From an uncultured Oscillospiraceae bacterium (lineage in GTDB: Bacteria > Bacillota > Clostridia > Oscillospirales > Oscillospiraceae): DNA of 9,801 nt. The notes beneath the pieces are model-generated. The model was not told where the DNA came from. It did not search any database and saw nothing but the letters and a program-made list of their open reading frames with translations. The stretch is from positions 1-9,801 of the forward strand of contig CAKUEH010000054.1 in NCBI GenBank assembly GCA_934646185.1. The letters run 5' to 3'. The stretch's first letter is position 1. Each line of letters begins with the position of its first letter. A program made the position numbers and the translations under genes. Positions 1-6,006 of this stretch are shown here, in pieces.

Positions 1-573
1 AAGCAGCAGCATTACATGCAGATCGTCTCCGGCGAGGTGCGCAGGCTCTCGCGGCTGGTGCGCAACATGCTCGATATCGCGAAGCTGCAGGCCATGGGCG
101 TGGAGGAGAGCCGCAAAACGCGCTTCGATCTCGGCGAGGAGCTGAGCGACGTGCTCATCACGTTCGAGCAGAAGATCTACAACAAGCATCTCGACGTGCG
201 CGTCGATCTGCCGGACAAGCCCGTCTGGACACGGGCCGAGCGCGACAGCATCACGCAGGTCATCTACAATCTGATCGACAACGCCATCAAATTCTGCCCG
301 GACGGCGGCAGGCTTGCCCTGCGGCTGCAGCCAGACGGCGGCAAGGCCCGCGTGACCGTTGAGAATACCGGCCCGACCATCGACAAGGACGAGCTGCCGC
401 TGCTGTTCGACCGCTTCCACAAGGCCGACAAATCCCGCTCGGCCGACCGCGAGGGCTGGGGCCTCGGGCTCTACATCGCGAAGACCATCGTCGGCGCGCA
501 CGGCGGCGATATCTGGGCCACGAGCGAAAACAGCGTGACGCAGTTCAACTTCACGCTGCCCACAGCCCGGTAA
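1..573 (+). CDS. Sensor histidine kinase, C-terminal part (5' end outside window)
   Basis: This is the C-terminal 190 residues of a two-component sensor kinase; the frame is open from base 1, so the gene starts upstream. The first ~35 residues (VRRLSRLVRNMLDIAKLQ) match the second helix of the HisKA dimerisation domain, so the phosphorylated His, the sensor domain and any membrane segments lie outside the window. The rest is a HATPase_c domain: N box (YNLIDNAIKFCPDG), G1 box (VENTGPTID), F box (LFDRFHKADKSR) and G2 box (EGWGLGLYIAKTI). It autophosphorylates from ATP and passes phosphate to a response regulator, probably OmpR-family and encoded upstream, though this cannot be seen. The G1 box has Asn where the textbook motif has Asp; such variants occur in Firmicute kinases. 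The htrA gene follows after 89 bp with no hairpin between, so the protease may be cotranscribed with it or be its target. Family certain, signal unknown. Confidence 0.93.
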   Translation, partial: KQQHYMQIVSGEVRRLSRLVRNMLDIAKLQAMGVEESRKTRFDLGEELSDVLITFEQKIYNKHLDVRVDLPDKPVWTRAERDSITQVIYNLIDNAIKFCPDGGRLALRLQPDGGKARVTVENTGPTIDKDELPLLFDRFHKADKSRSADREGWGLGLYIAKTIVGAHGGDIWATSENSVTQFNFTLPTAR

Positions 574-588
574 CGCCTGCACGGAAGA

Positions 589-631
589 TTTACAGATCGT
601 TCAATGTCTGTTCAAATCCGCGGGATATACT
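589..631 (+). promoter_or_regulatory. Candidate response-regulator-dependent promoter of htrA: three 11-bp-spaced repeats plus -10
   Basis: Three hexamers lie in exact 11-bp register: TTTACA (589-594), TTCAAT (600-605) and TTCAAA (611-616), each separated by 5 bases. A -10-like TATACT (626-631) starts 9 bases after the last repeat, and no good -35 hexamer stands 17 bp before it. Direct repeats with one-helical-turn spacing in place of the -35 are the known layout of OmpR/PhoB-family activator sites, such as the Bacillus PhoP and E. coli Pho boxes. The upstream gene is a histidine kinase, which fits. Which regulator binds is inference; chance cannot be excluded for hexamers this degenerate. 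Confidence 0.45.
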
Positions 632-647
632 ACATGCATAACCAAGC

Positions 648-654
648 AAGAGGG
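648..654 (+). promoter_or_regulatory. Ribosome binding site that sets the htrA start
   Basis: AAGAGGG ends 8 bases before the ATG at 663. A GTG in the same frame at 654 overlaps this element and so cannot use it. The ATG at 663 is therefore the better start. Confidence 0.7.
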
Positions 655-662
655 TGTCTGAT

Positions 663-1979
663 ATGAGCTTTGACAACAACAGCTTCTATGACGACAATTC
701 CACAAAGAACTGGCAGCCGCAGCCGACGCCGATGGAGGATCGCAGGCGCAGGCACACCGGAAAATGGATCACGGCGATCGTGATCCTGGGTCTGCTGGCG
801 CTGGCCATGACCGGAACGGTGCATCTGGTGCGCGATGTCGGCGTGACGCTCAACCGGTCGGACAGCGGATTCCTGCTGACCATCGGCACGCAGCAGACAC
901 AGCCGTCGTCTGCGCCCGCAGAGCAGACGCAGACGGCGAAGGAGGAAGCGCCCGTGCAGGCCGAAGCGCCCGCACAGGAGCAGCAGACCGCGGCGGAGCT
1001 GCCGCAGCTGACGATCACGCAGTCGCCCGCAGGCGTCCCGACCGTCGCCTCCGACGAGGAGGGCGCGCTGAGCCTGCAGGAGATCTACCGCCGGTGCATC
1101 GGAAGCGTCGTGTCCATCGTGACCGTCACGCCGTCCGGCAAGGCCAGCGGCACCGGCATCATCATGTCGGCGGACGGATATGTCATCACGAACCATCATG
1201 TGGTCGAAAGCGCGCAGGCCGTGAGCGTCCTGACCTCGGACAGCCGGGAATACAGCGCGTCGATCGTCGGCAGCGACGAGACGAGCGACCTTGCCGTTCT
1301 GAAGGTCGAGGCAGACGGACTGCAGGCCGCGGAATTCGGCGATTCGTCCGTTCTGCAGGTCGGCGACAGCGTCGCCGCCATCGGCGATCCGCTCGGCACG
1401 GCGCTGCGCGGCACGATGACCGACGGCATCGTCTCCGCCATCAACCGCGATCTGACCGTCAACGACCGCACGATGAGCCTGATCCAGACGAATGCCGCGC
1501 TCAACAACGGCAACTCCGGCGGGCCGCTCATCAACTGCTACGGGCAGGTCATCGGCATCAATACGATGAAGATGAGCAATTTCTATTCCTCGTCCACGAC
1601 CGTCGAGGGCATCGGCTTCGCGATCCCCATCGATACCGCCAAGCCCATCATCGACGAGCTGATCGAAAAGGGCTATGTCTCCGGCCGTCCGGCCATCGGC
1701 ATCGACGGCGAGACACTCCCCGCGACGTACCGCATCTATTACCGGCTGCCGCAGGGCATCTATGTGACGCGCGTCTATCAGAACAGCGACGCCGCCGCCA
1801 AGGGCGTCTCCGAAGGAGACATCATCACCGCCATCAACGGCGTCTCCGTCACGACGATGGAGCAGCTCAACCGCGTCAAGAACCAGTATACCGCCGGTGA
1901 CACCATCACACTCACCATCTACCACGGCGGCGTGTCCTCCGACGTGGAGATCATCCTGATGGACCGCGCAAATGCGTAA
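663..1979 (+). CDS. htrA: Membrane-anchored HtrA/DegP-family serine protease with one PDZ domain
   Basis: This 438-residue S1C protease should degrade or refold damaged proteins at the outer face of the membrane. The N-terminus is a cytoplasmic, basic stretch. It is followed by one membrane segment (about residues 35-54, WITAIVILGLLALAM) and a low-complexity Gln/Glu/Ala/Pro linker (about 77-115). The trypsin-like domain has the full triad: His179 in TNHHVV, Asp209 in SDLAVLKV and Ser285 in GNSGGPL. A single PDZ domain (about 345-430, with VSEGDIITAINGVSV) ends the protein. Length and order match Gram-positive HtrA proteins (HtrA/YycK type); DegP itself has two PDZ domains and a cleaved signal peptide. 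The ATG at 663 was chosen for its Shine-Dalgarno spacing. The gene sits behind a histidine kinase gene, and a repeat element precedes its -10, so stress-dependent control by the kinase's partner is plausible. Confidence 0.95.
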   Translation: MSFDNNSFYDDNSTKNWQPQPTPMEDRRRRHTGKWITAIVILGLLALAMTGTVHLVRDVGVTLNRSDSGFLLTIGTQQTQPSSAPAEQTQTAKEEAPVQAEAPAQEQQTAAELPQLTITQSPAGVPTVASDEEGALSLQEIYRRCIGSVVSIVTVTPSGKASGTGIIMSADGYVITNHHVVESAQAVSVLTSDSREYSASIVGSDETSDLAVLKVEADGLQAAEFGDSSVLQVGDSVAAIGDPLGTALRGTMTDGIVSAINRDLTVNDRTMSLIQTNAALNNGNSGGPLINCYGQVIGINTMKMSNFYSSSTTVEGIGFAIPIDTAKPIIDELIEKGYVSGRPAIGIDGETLPATYRIYYRLPQGIYVTRVYQNSDAAAKGVSEGDIITAINGVSVTTMEQLNRVKNQYTAGDTITLTIYHGGVSSDVEIILMDRANA

Positions 1980-1983
1980 GACA

Positions 1984-2022
1984 AAACGAGCCCCCGCCTC
2001 TGTCACAGCGGCGGGGGCGTTT
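1984..2022. terminator. Bidirectional intrinsic terminator between htrA and yfcE
   Basis: GCCCCCGCC (1990-1998) pairs perfectly with GGCGGGGGC (2010-2018) around an 11-base loop. An A-rich run lies on the left (AAAA, 1983-1986) and GTTT on the right (2019-2022); these flanks can also pair. The T-run is better on the minus strand (TCGTTTTGT), so the element probably ends transcription of both convergent units. Confidence 0.82.
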
Positions 2023-2052
2023 GCATATCAGGAACAACTGGAGCGCGCGATC

Positions 2053-2598
2053 TTACAGCGTCAGCGTGTGATAGACCTCACCGGAGAGCGTTTTCCATTC
2101 GAAAACGCCGTCTTCCAGCGTCATATAGCCGCGCGCGGAGCCGTTTTTCGGAATGGAGACGGAGCCGGGGTTCAGATAGAGGTTGTGTTCGCCGAACGGC
2201 TCCCATGCGGGCACATGCGTGTGGCCGTGCAGGAGGATATCGCCGGGGCAGAGCGGCGGCAGGTGCGCGGTATTGTAAACATGGCCGTGCGTGGCGTAGA
2301 TGAGGCGCTTCCCGACCGGGAACACGCTGTAATCGGCCAGGATCGGGAAGGTCAGCACCATCTGGTCGACCTCCGTGTCGCAGTTGCCGCGGACGCAGAA
2401 GAGCGTTTCGCGCCGCTCGTTGAGCATGGCCAGCACCTGCTTGGGGGCGTACTCGTCCGGCAGGTCGTTGCGCGGGCCATGGTAGAGAATGTCACCCAGC
2501 AGCAGGAGGCGGTCGGCTCCTTCACGATCAAACGCGCAGAGCAGCTCACGGCAATAGCCCGCCGCGCCGTGGATATCTGATGCGATCATGAGTTTCAT
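2053..2598 (-). CDS. yfcE: YfcE/MJ0936-family metallophosphodiesterase
   Basis: A 181-residue calcineurin-like phosphoesterase, close to the 184 residues of E. coli YfcE. The two-metal site motifs are complete: D8-x-H10 (SDIHG), G35-D36 (LLGDILYHGPRN), N72 in RGNCD, H104 in THGH, and H124/H126 in LHGHTH; NPGS (143-146) is also typical of the family. It is a cytoplasmic enzyme with no signal peptide. YfcE enzymes hydrolyse model phosphodiesters, and their physiological substrate is not settled. The ATG at 2598 has GGAGGG 7 bases upstream; the frame stays open nine codons further upstream, but that start has no site and overlaps tcdA. The tcdA stop is only 13 bases upstream and its TGA touches this ribosome binding site, so the two genes are surely cotranscribed, possibly translationally coupled. 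Confidence 0.92.
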   Translation of the reverse strand: MKLMIASDIHGAAGYCRELLCAFDREGADRLLLLGDILYHGPRNDLPDEYAPKQVLAMLNERRETLFCVRGNCDTEVDQMVLTFPILADYSVFPVGKRLIYATHGHVYNTAHLPPLCPGDILLHGHTHVPAWEPFGEHNLYLNPGSVSIPKNGSARGYMTLEDGVFEWKTLSGEVYHTLTL

Positions 2599-2611
2599 AC
2601 GAAGTCCCTCC

Positions 2612-3367
2612 TCAGCCTTTTGCAAGGTCTTTTACGACCTCGCCCGCGATGATGAGCCCGGCAACAGACGGCACGAAGGCCGTGCTGCCGGGGATGTCGC
2701 GGCGCTCGGTACATTTGTGCTTCGCGCCCGGCGGGCAGATGCAGTGGCTGCGGCAGCTGATGGACATGTCCTCGATGGGCCTTGTCGGGATCTCGTCGGA
2801 ATAGACGACCTTCAGATGCTTCACGCCGCGCTTTCTGAGAGCCGTGCGCATCACGCGCGCGAGCGGGCAGCCGCTGGTCTTGTAGATATCGGCCACGCGG
2901 AAGCGGGTCGGGTCGAGCTTGTTGCCCGCGCCCATGCAGCTGATGATGGGCACGCCCGCCTTCTGCGCCTCGAGAACCAGCGTGACCTTCGCCGTGACGG
3001 TGTCGACGGCATCGACGACATAGTCATACTCCGAAAAATCAAACTGATCCGCCGTCTCCGGCAGATAGAAGCACTGGTGGACGCGCACGTCGCAGTCTGG
3101 ATTGATCTCCAGAATGCGCTCGCGCATGACCTCGACCTTGTATTTGCCGACGGTCTTGCGCGTGGCGATGATCTGCCGGTTGAGATTCGTCAGGCAGACC
3201 TTGTCGTCGTCGACGAGATCGAACGCGCCCACGCCGCTGCGCACGAGCGCCTCGCAGACATAGCCGCCCACGCCGCCGATGCCGAACACGGCCACGCGCG
3301 CACCCTTCAGCTTCTCCATGGCCTCCGCGCCGAGCAGGAGCTGGGTTCTTGAAAATTGATTGAGCAT
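2612..3367 (-). CDS. tcdA: tRNA threonylcarbamoyladenosine (t6A) dehydratase TcdA
   Basis: This 251-residue E1-like (ThiF/MoeB superfamily) enzyme uses ATP to cyclise t6A37 in ANN-decoding tRNAs to ct6A. The family is also known as CsdL/YgdL. Visible are RTQLLLG near the N-terminus, the nucleotide loop GIGGVG (29-34), the acidic DLVDDDKV (50-57), NLNRQ (61-65), DAVDTVTAK (119-127), SCMGAGNKLDPTRF, and the family C-terminus IPGSTAFVPSVAGLIIAGEVV (225-245). Four cysteines cluster at 205-219 (C-x3-C-x-C-x7-C). Length is slightly under E. coli TcdA (268). The start at 3367 is an ATG with GAGGG just upstream and lies about 33 nt after a near-consensus promoter. The same frame is open far upstream only because it runs antisense through the next gene. 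ThiF/MoeB/HesA activity on another substrate is the alternative, but the C-terminal signature favours TcdA. Confidence 0.93.
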   Translation of the reverse strand: MLNQFSRTQLLLGAEAMEKLKGARVAVFGIGGVGGYVCEALVRSGVGAFDLVDDDKVCLTNLNRQIIATRKTVGKYKVEVMRERILEINPDCDVRVHQCFYLPETADQFDFSEYDYVVDAVDTVTAKVTLVLEAQKAGVPIISCMGAGNKLDPTRFRVADIYKTSGCPLARVMRTALRKRGVKHLKVVYSDEIPTRPIEDMSISCRSHCICPPGAKHKCTERRDIPGSTAFVPSVAGLIIAGEVVKDLAKG

Positions 3368-3406
3368 AAGTCCCTCTGTTCCATTACATATAAGATCTAT
3401 AGGCTT

Positions 3407-3435
3407 ATCATACGTATACGGGCGGAGCCTGTCAA
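3407..3435 (-). promoter_or_regulatory. Sigma-A type promoter for tcdA-yfcE
   Basis: On the minus strand there is a perfect -35 TTGACA (3435-3430), a 17-base spacer and TATGAT (3412-3407), five of six matches to TATAAT. Transcription would begin near 3400, giving a leader of about 33 nt before the tcdA ATG. It is the best promoter match in the window. An 8-base palindrome (CGTATACG, 3413-3420) lies in the spacer beside the -10. Confidence 0.82.
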
Positions 3436-3476
3436 GGGATTTGCGGCGTTTTTGGGCAGATCCTTGAAAATAAACC

Positions 3477-3505
3477 GTGACATTTGGCCGGTTTTCGTTT
3501 AAACT
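3477..3505 (+). promoter_or_regulatory. Promoter for the OYE-type flavin oxidoreductase gene
   Basis: GTGACA (3477-3482, five of six to TTGACA) is followed by 17 bases and TAAACT (3500-3505, four of six to TATAAT). The start site would fall near 3512, leaving a leader of about 48 nt before the TTG start codon. The -10 overlaps the palindrome GTTTAAAC and flanking inverted repeats. Confidence 0.6.
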
Positions 3506-3517
3506 GAAAGGGAAAAC
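3491..3517. repeat. Inverted repeat over the -10 and start of the oxidoreductase promoter
   Basis: GTTTTC (3491-3496) and GAAAAC (3512-3517) are inverted copies. Between them lie GTTTAAAC (3497-3504, perfect palindrome) and GAAA (3506-3509), the latter also complementary to TTTC (3493-3496). This covers the -10 and predicted start, where a repressor operator would sit. AT-rich sequence can give such symmetry by chance, so an operator is only possible. Confidence 0.35.
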
Positions 3518-3545
3518 GCGGCTGGATCGCGGATCAAAAACGAAA

Positions 3546-3552
3546 AGGGGAG
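3546..3552 (+). promoter_or_regulatory. Ribosome binding site supporting a TTG start at 3560
   Basis: AGGGGAG ends 7 bases before TTG at 3560. No ATG or GTG lies nearby in frame, and the family N-terminus (LLTPWKIGKVEIKNRIV) begins a few residues later, so the first in-frame ATG, well inside the domain, would be too late. Confidence 0.75.
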
Positions 3553-3559
3553 AATCGTT

Positions 3560-5620
3560 TTGAAGGAAAGCTACAAGCCCTTGCTGACGCCGTGGAAGAT
3601 CGGCAAGGTCGAGATCAAAAACCGCATCGTGCTCACCAGCATGGGCGGCACGGATCTGTTCGGCTGGATGGAATGGAACCATTTTGACAAGGACGGCGCA
3701 CGCTTCATTCTGGAGGTCGCGAAGAACAACGCCGGTCTTGTCCTGCCCGGCTGTCAGCCGGTGAATAACCCGATGTACGGCCAGTGGCTGCACAAGAATA
3801 AGAAAATGTACGACGATCTGGCAAAGTGGATGCCGGAATTCCACAAGACGGGCGCGAAGCTGTTCGTGCAGCTGACGGCGGGCTTCGGCCGCAGCTTTAC
3901 CGTGTCCGAGATGATGGAAAAGCTCTATAACAGCCCGGTCCTGCGCGTGCTGTCGAAGCCGGTCATGGATCTGGACAAGATCACAGCCTCGGCCAGCCCG
4001 TCGCCCAACCGGTGGTCGGACAAGCTGCCGTCGCGCGAGATGACGAAGGAAGAGATCCGGGAATTCATCGATTCGTTCGCCAAGAGCGCGAAGCTCCTGC
4101 AGGACGCGGGCGTCGACGGCGTGGAGGTTCACGCCGTTCACGAGGGCTATCTGCTCGACCAGTTTACGCTCCACTACGTCAACAAGCGCACGGACGAGTA
4201 TGGCGGGAGTCTTGAAAACCGCTACCGCTTCGCCGCCGAGATCGTCAAGGCCATCAAGGCCGCCTGCGGCCCGGATTTCCCGGTGTCGCTGCGCTATTCC
4301 GTCGTTTCGAAGACCAAGGGCTTCCGGCAGGGCGCGCTGCCCGGCGAGGAGTATGTCGAGGCAGGCCGCGACATGGCCGAGTCTGAGATCGCGGCAAAAT
4401 TCCTGCAGGACGCGGGCTATGACATGCTCAACTGCGACAACGGCACGTACGACGCGTGGTACTGGGCGCATCCGCCGGTTTACATGCCCGAAAACTGCAA
4501 TCTGGCCGAGGTCGAGCATATCAAGAAGTTCGTCGATATTCCCGTCGTCTGCGCGGGCCGCATGACGCTGGAGACCGCGGCAACGTCCATTTCCGAAGGA
4601 AAGCTCGACGGCGCGGGCTTCGCGCGGAATTTCCTGGCCGACCCGGAGTGGTTCACGAAGGTACTTGAAGACCGCGAGGACGATATCCGCCCGTGCATCC
4701 TCTGTCACAACGGCTGCTTCAACATGTGCCACTACAAGGGCGTGCCGAACGATCAGGACCTGAGCGATTCTCTGCATCTGGCGCGCTGCGCGGTCAACGC
4801 GGAGATGATGCAGTGGGACAAGCACTACATCAAGAAGACGAACGAGCCGAAGACCGTACACATCGTCGGCGGCGGCATCGGCGGCATGGAGGCCGCCCGC
4901 GTGCTGACGCTGCGCGGCCACAAGCCCATCATTTATGAAAAGTCCGGCGTGCTCGGCGGCACGTTCATCGCGGCCTCGTCCGAGAGCTATAAGGGCAAGC
5001 TCCGCGATCTTCTGACGTGGTACCGCCGCGAGATGGAAAAGCTCGGTGTGGAAGTCCGCCTGAACACCGAGGTCAAAGAGATCGAGTCCTTCGGCTCCGA
5101 TCCCGTCATCATCGCCACCGGCTCGACCCCGCGCGTGCTCAAAAAGGTTCCCGGCCATGAGAGGATGCTCGAAGCCTGCGAGTATCTGCTCGGCGCGCCT
5201 GTGGGCGAAAAGATCGCCGTTGTGGGCGGCGGTCTGACCGGCTGCGAGATCGCGTATGAGCTGGCCCTGCAGGGCAAGGATGTCACGATCGTCGAAATGA
5301 AGGACGATCTGGTGTCCCAGAAGGGCGTATGCCTGGCCAACAGCTCGTATCTGCGCGAGTGGTTCGCATGGAAGCAGGTTCCCGTCTATCTGGAAACGAC
5401 GCTCCGCGAGGTCAAAGACGGTGCCATCGTCTGCGCGGCGAAGGACAGCACGTCCGTCGAGATCCCGTGCGACACCGTCATTTCCTCCGCCGGCTATATC
5501 TCCACGCCGCTGGTCGAGGAGAAGGGACATAAAAACGTCCAGCTCGTCGGCGACTGCCTGCGCATCGGAAACCTCCGCTCCGTCGTCTGGCGCGCCTATG
5601 AGGCGGCCATGAAGATCTGA
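3560..5620 (+). CDS. Old Yellow Enzyme-type NADH:flavin oxidoreductase with 4Fe-4S cluster (enoate reductase/BaiCD/FadH-like)
   Basis: A complete 686-residue, three-part flavoenzyme. Residues 1-370 form the FMN-binding TIM barrel (KNRIVLTSMG near the start; HAVHEGYLLDQF at 191-202 with the HxxH substrate-binding pair and Tyr197; NKRTDEYGGSLENR at 208-221). Cys379, Cys382, Cys386 and Cys410 form the C-x2-C-x3-C...C site for a 4Fe-4S cluster. Residues 431-686 are a pyridine nucleotide-disulphide type FAD/NAD(H) domain with VGGGIGGMEAA (436-446) and VVGGGLTGCEIA (554-565). Electrons should pass from NAD(P)H through FAD and Fe-S to FMN and reduce an activated C=C bond. Relatives include 2-enoate reductase, 2,4-dienoyl-CoA reductase, BaiCD/BaiH (bile acids) and trimethylamine dehydrogenase. 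The gene stands alone, with no bai, carnitine or fatty acid gene nearby, so the substrate cannot be named. It starts at TTG with a good ribosome binding site, has its own promoter, and ends at a strong hairpin. Confidence 0.9.
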   Translation: MKESYKPLLTPWKIGKVEIKNRIVLTSMGGTDLFGWMEWNHFDKDGARFILEVAKNNAGLVLPGCQPVNNPMYGQWLHKNKKMYDDLAKWMPEFHKTGAKLFVQLTAGFGRSFTVSEMMEKLYNSPVLRVLSKPVMDLDKITASASPSPNRWSDKLPSREMTKEEIREFIDSFAKSAKLLQDAGVDGVEVHAVHEGYLLDQFTLHYVNKRTDEYGGSLENRYRFAAEIVKAIKAACGPDFPVSLRYSVVSKTKGFRQGALPGEEYVEAGRDMAESEIAAKFLQDAGYDMLNCDNGTYDAWYWAHPPVYMPENCNLAEVEHIKKFVDIPVVCAGRMTLETAATSISEGKLDGAGFARNFLADPEWFTKVLEDREDDIRPCILCHNGCFNMCHYKGVPNDQDLSDSLHLARCAVNAEMMQWDKHYIKKTNEPKTVHIVGGGIGGMEAARVLTLRGHKPIIYEKSGVLGGTFIAASSESYKGKLRDLLTWYRREMEKLGVEVRLNTEVKEIESFGSDPVIIATGSTPRVLKKVPGHERMLEACEYLLGAPVGEKIAVVGGGLTGCEIAYELALQGKDVTIVEMKDDLVSQKGVCLANSSYLREWFAWKQVPVYLETTLREVKDGAIVCAAKDSTSVEIPCDTVISSAGYISTPLVEEKGHKNVQLVGDCLRIGNLRSVVWRAYEAAMKI

Positions 5621-5632
5621 TCGAAACACAAA

Positions 5633-5662
5633 ACGCCCCGCCGGATAAATCCGGCGGGGCGT
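5633..5662. terminator. Strong hairpin terminator between convergent genes
   Basis: A perfect 13-bp stem (ACGCCCCGCCGGA, 5633-5645, with its complement at 5650-5662) closes a TAAA loop. On the minus strand it is followed by TTTGTGTTT after the stem's own terminal T, so it best serves the minus-strand operon ending at 5668. On the plus strand the T-run is poor (GGCGTTTATT), but the stem stability suggests it also stops the oxidoreductase transcript. Confidence 0.85.
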
Positions 5663-5667
5663 GGCGT

Positions 5668-5985
5668 TTATTCCGGCTGCTCGAAGCTGCTGTCCATGAG
5701 GGCCTGTTCAAGCTGACGGGCGTGGTCGAGCTCGGAATAGGGGACGAAAAAGTCCGTCCGGGTGCCGACCTCGCCGGTGTAGGCCGCGGTACGCGGGCTC
5801 CACTGGCGGACGATCACAGGGATATGATCGTCCTCGAGAATGCCCTGCAGCATCTCGGCCCACGGCGAGCATTTGTTGCCGATGAAGCAGTAATCATCCG
5901 GCTTCGGCCCGCGCGTGAGTCTGCTGCCGCAGAACGCGCAGGTATTTTCCTCATTCAGCAGATAACAGTTTTCGCAGTAAAACAT
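5668..5985 (-). CDS. Small zinc-ribbon protein with DUF2007-like domain
   Basis: A 105-residue soluble protein. The N-terminus has a zinc-ribbon pattern: Cys4-x2-Cys7 and Cys16-x2-Cys19. After a linker with two more cysteines (33, 39), residues ~42-100 (WAEMLQGILEDDHIPVIV ... FFVPYSELDHARQLEQAL) resemble the DUF2007 'putative signal transducing' fold, which typically has an 'ileaagIpv.v' strand-helix and a 'vpyedle.A..l' C-terminal helix. The biochemical role of this family is unknown. AAGGAG stands 7 bases before the ATG at 5985. The DUF1576 gene ends 21 bp upstream, so the two form one transcript, and a strong terminator follows directly. A link in function to the membrane protein is possible but unproven. 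The domain call rests on pattern memory rather than a profile search. Confidence 0.75.
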   Translation of the reverse strand: MFYCENCYLLNEENTCAFCGSRLTRGPKPDDYCFIGNKCSPWAEMLQGILEDDHIPVIVRQWSPRTAAYTGEVGTRTDFFVPYSELDHARQLEQALMDSSFEQPE

Positions 5986-6006
5986 GCCGCAGCTCCTTTC
6001 CGGCGC

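Noticed and set aside
654..662. GTG at 654 as the htrA start.
   Set aside because: It overlaps the last base of the AAGAGGG element, leaving no spacer; ATG at 663 has an 8-base spacer.
630..2006. Long minus-strand frame opposite htrA.
   Set aside because: Composition is typical of a GC-rich shadow frame (Arg, Asp, Gly, His, Ala), it crosses the terminator, and the plus frame encodes a complete protease with intact triad and PDZ domain.
3521..3535. Repeated GGATC pair (GGATCGCGGATC) in the leader of the oxidoreductase gene.
   Set aside because: Too short and GC-biased to support an operator or riboswitch; no larger folded structure seen around it.
2612..5629. A 1005-codon open frame on the minus strand joining tcdA to the region opposite the oxidoreductase gene.
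   Set aside because: Only its last 251 codons are TcdA. The upstream part is Arg/Ala/Asp/His-rich low-information sequence, antisense to a clear flavoenzyme, and crosses both promoters. Start, ribosome binding site and promoter for tcdA are all at its internal ATG.
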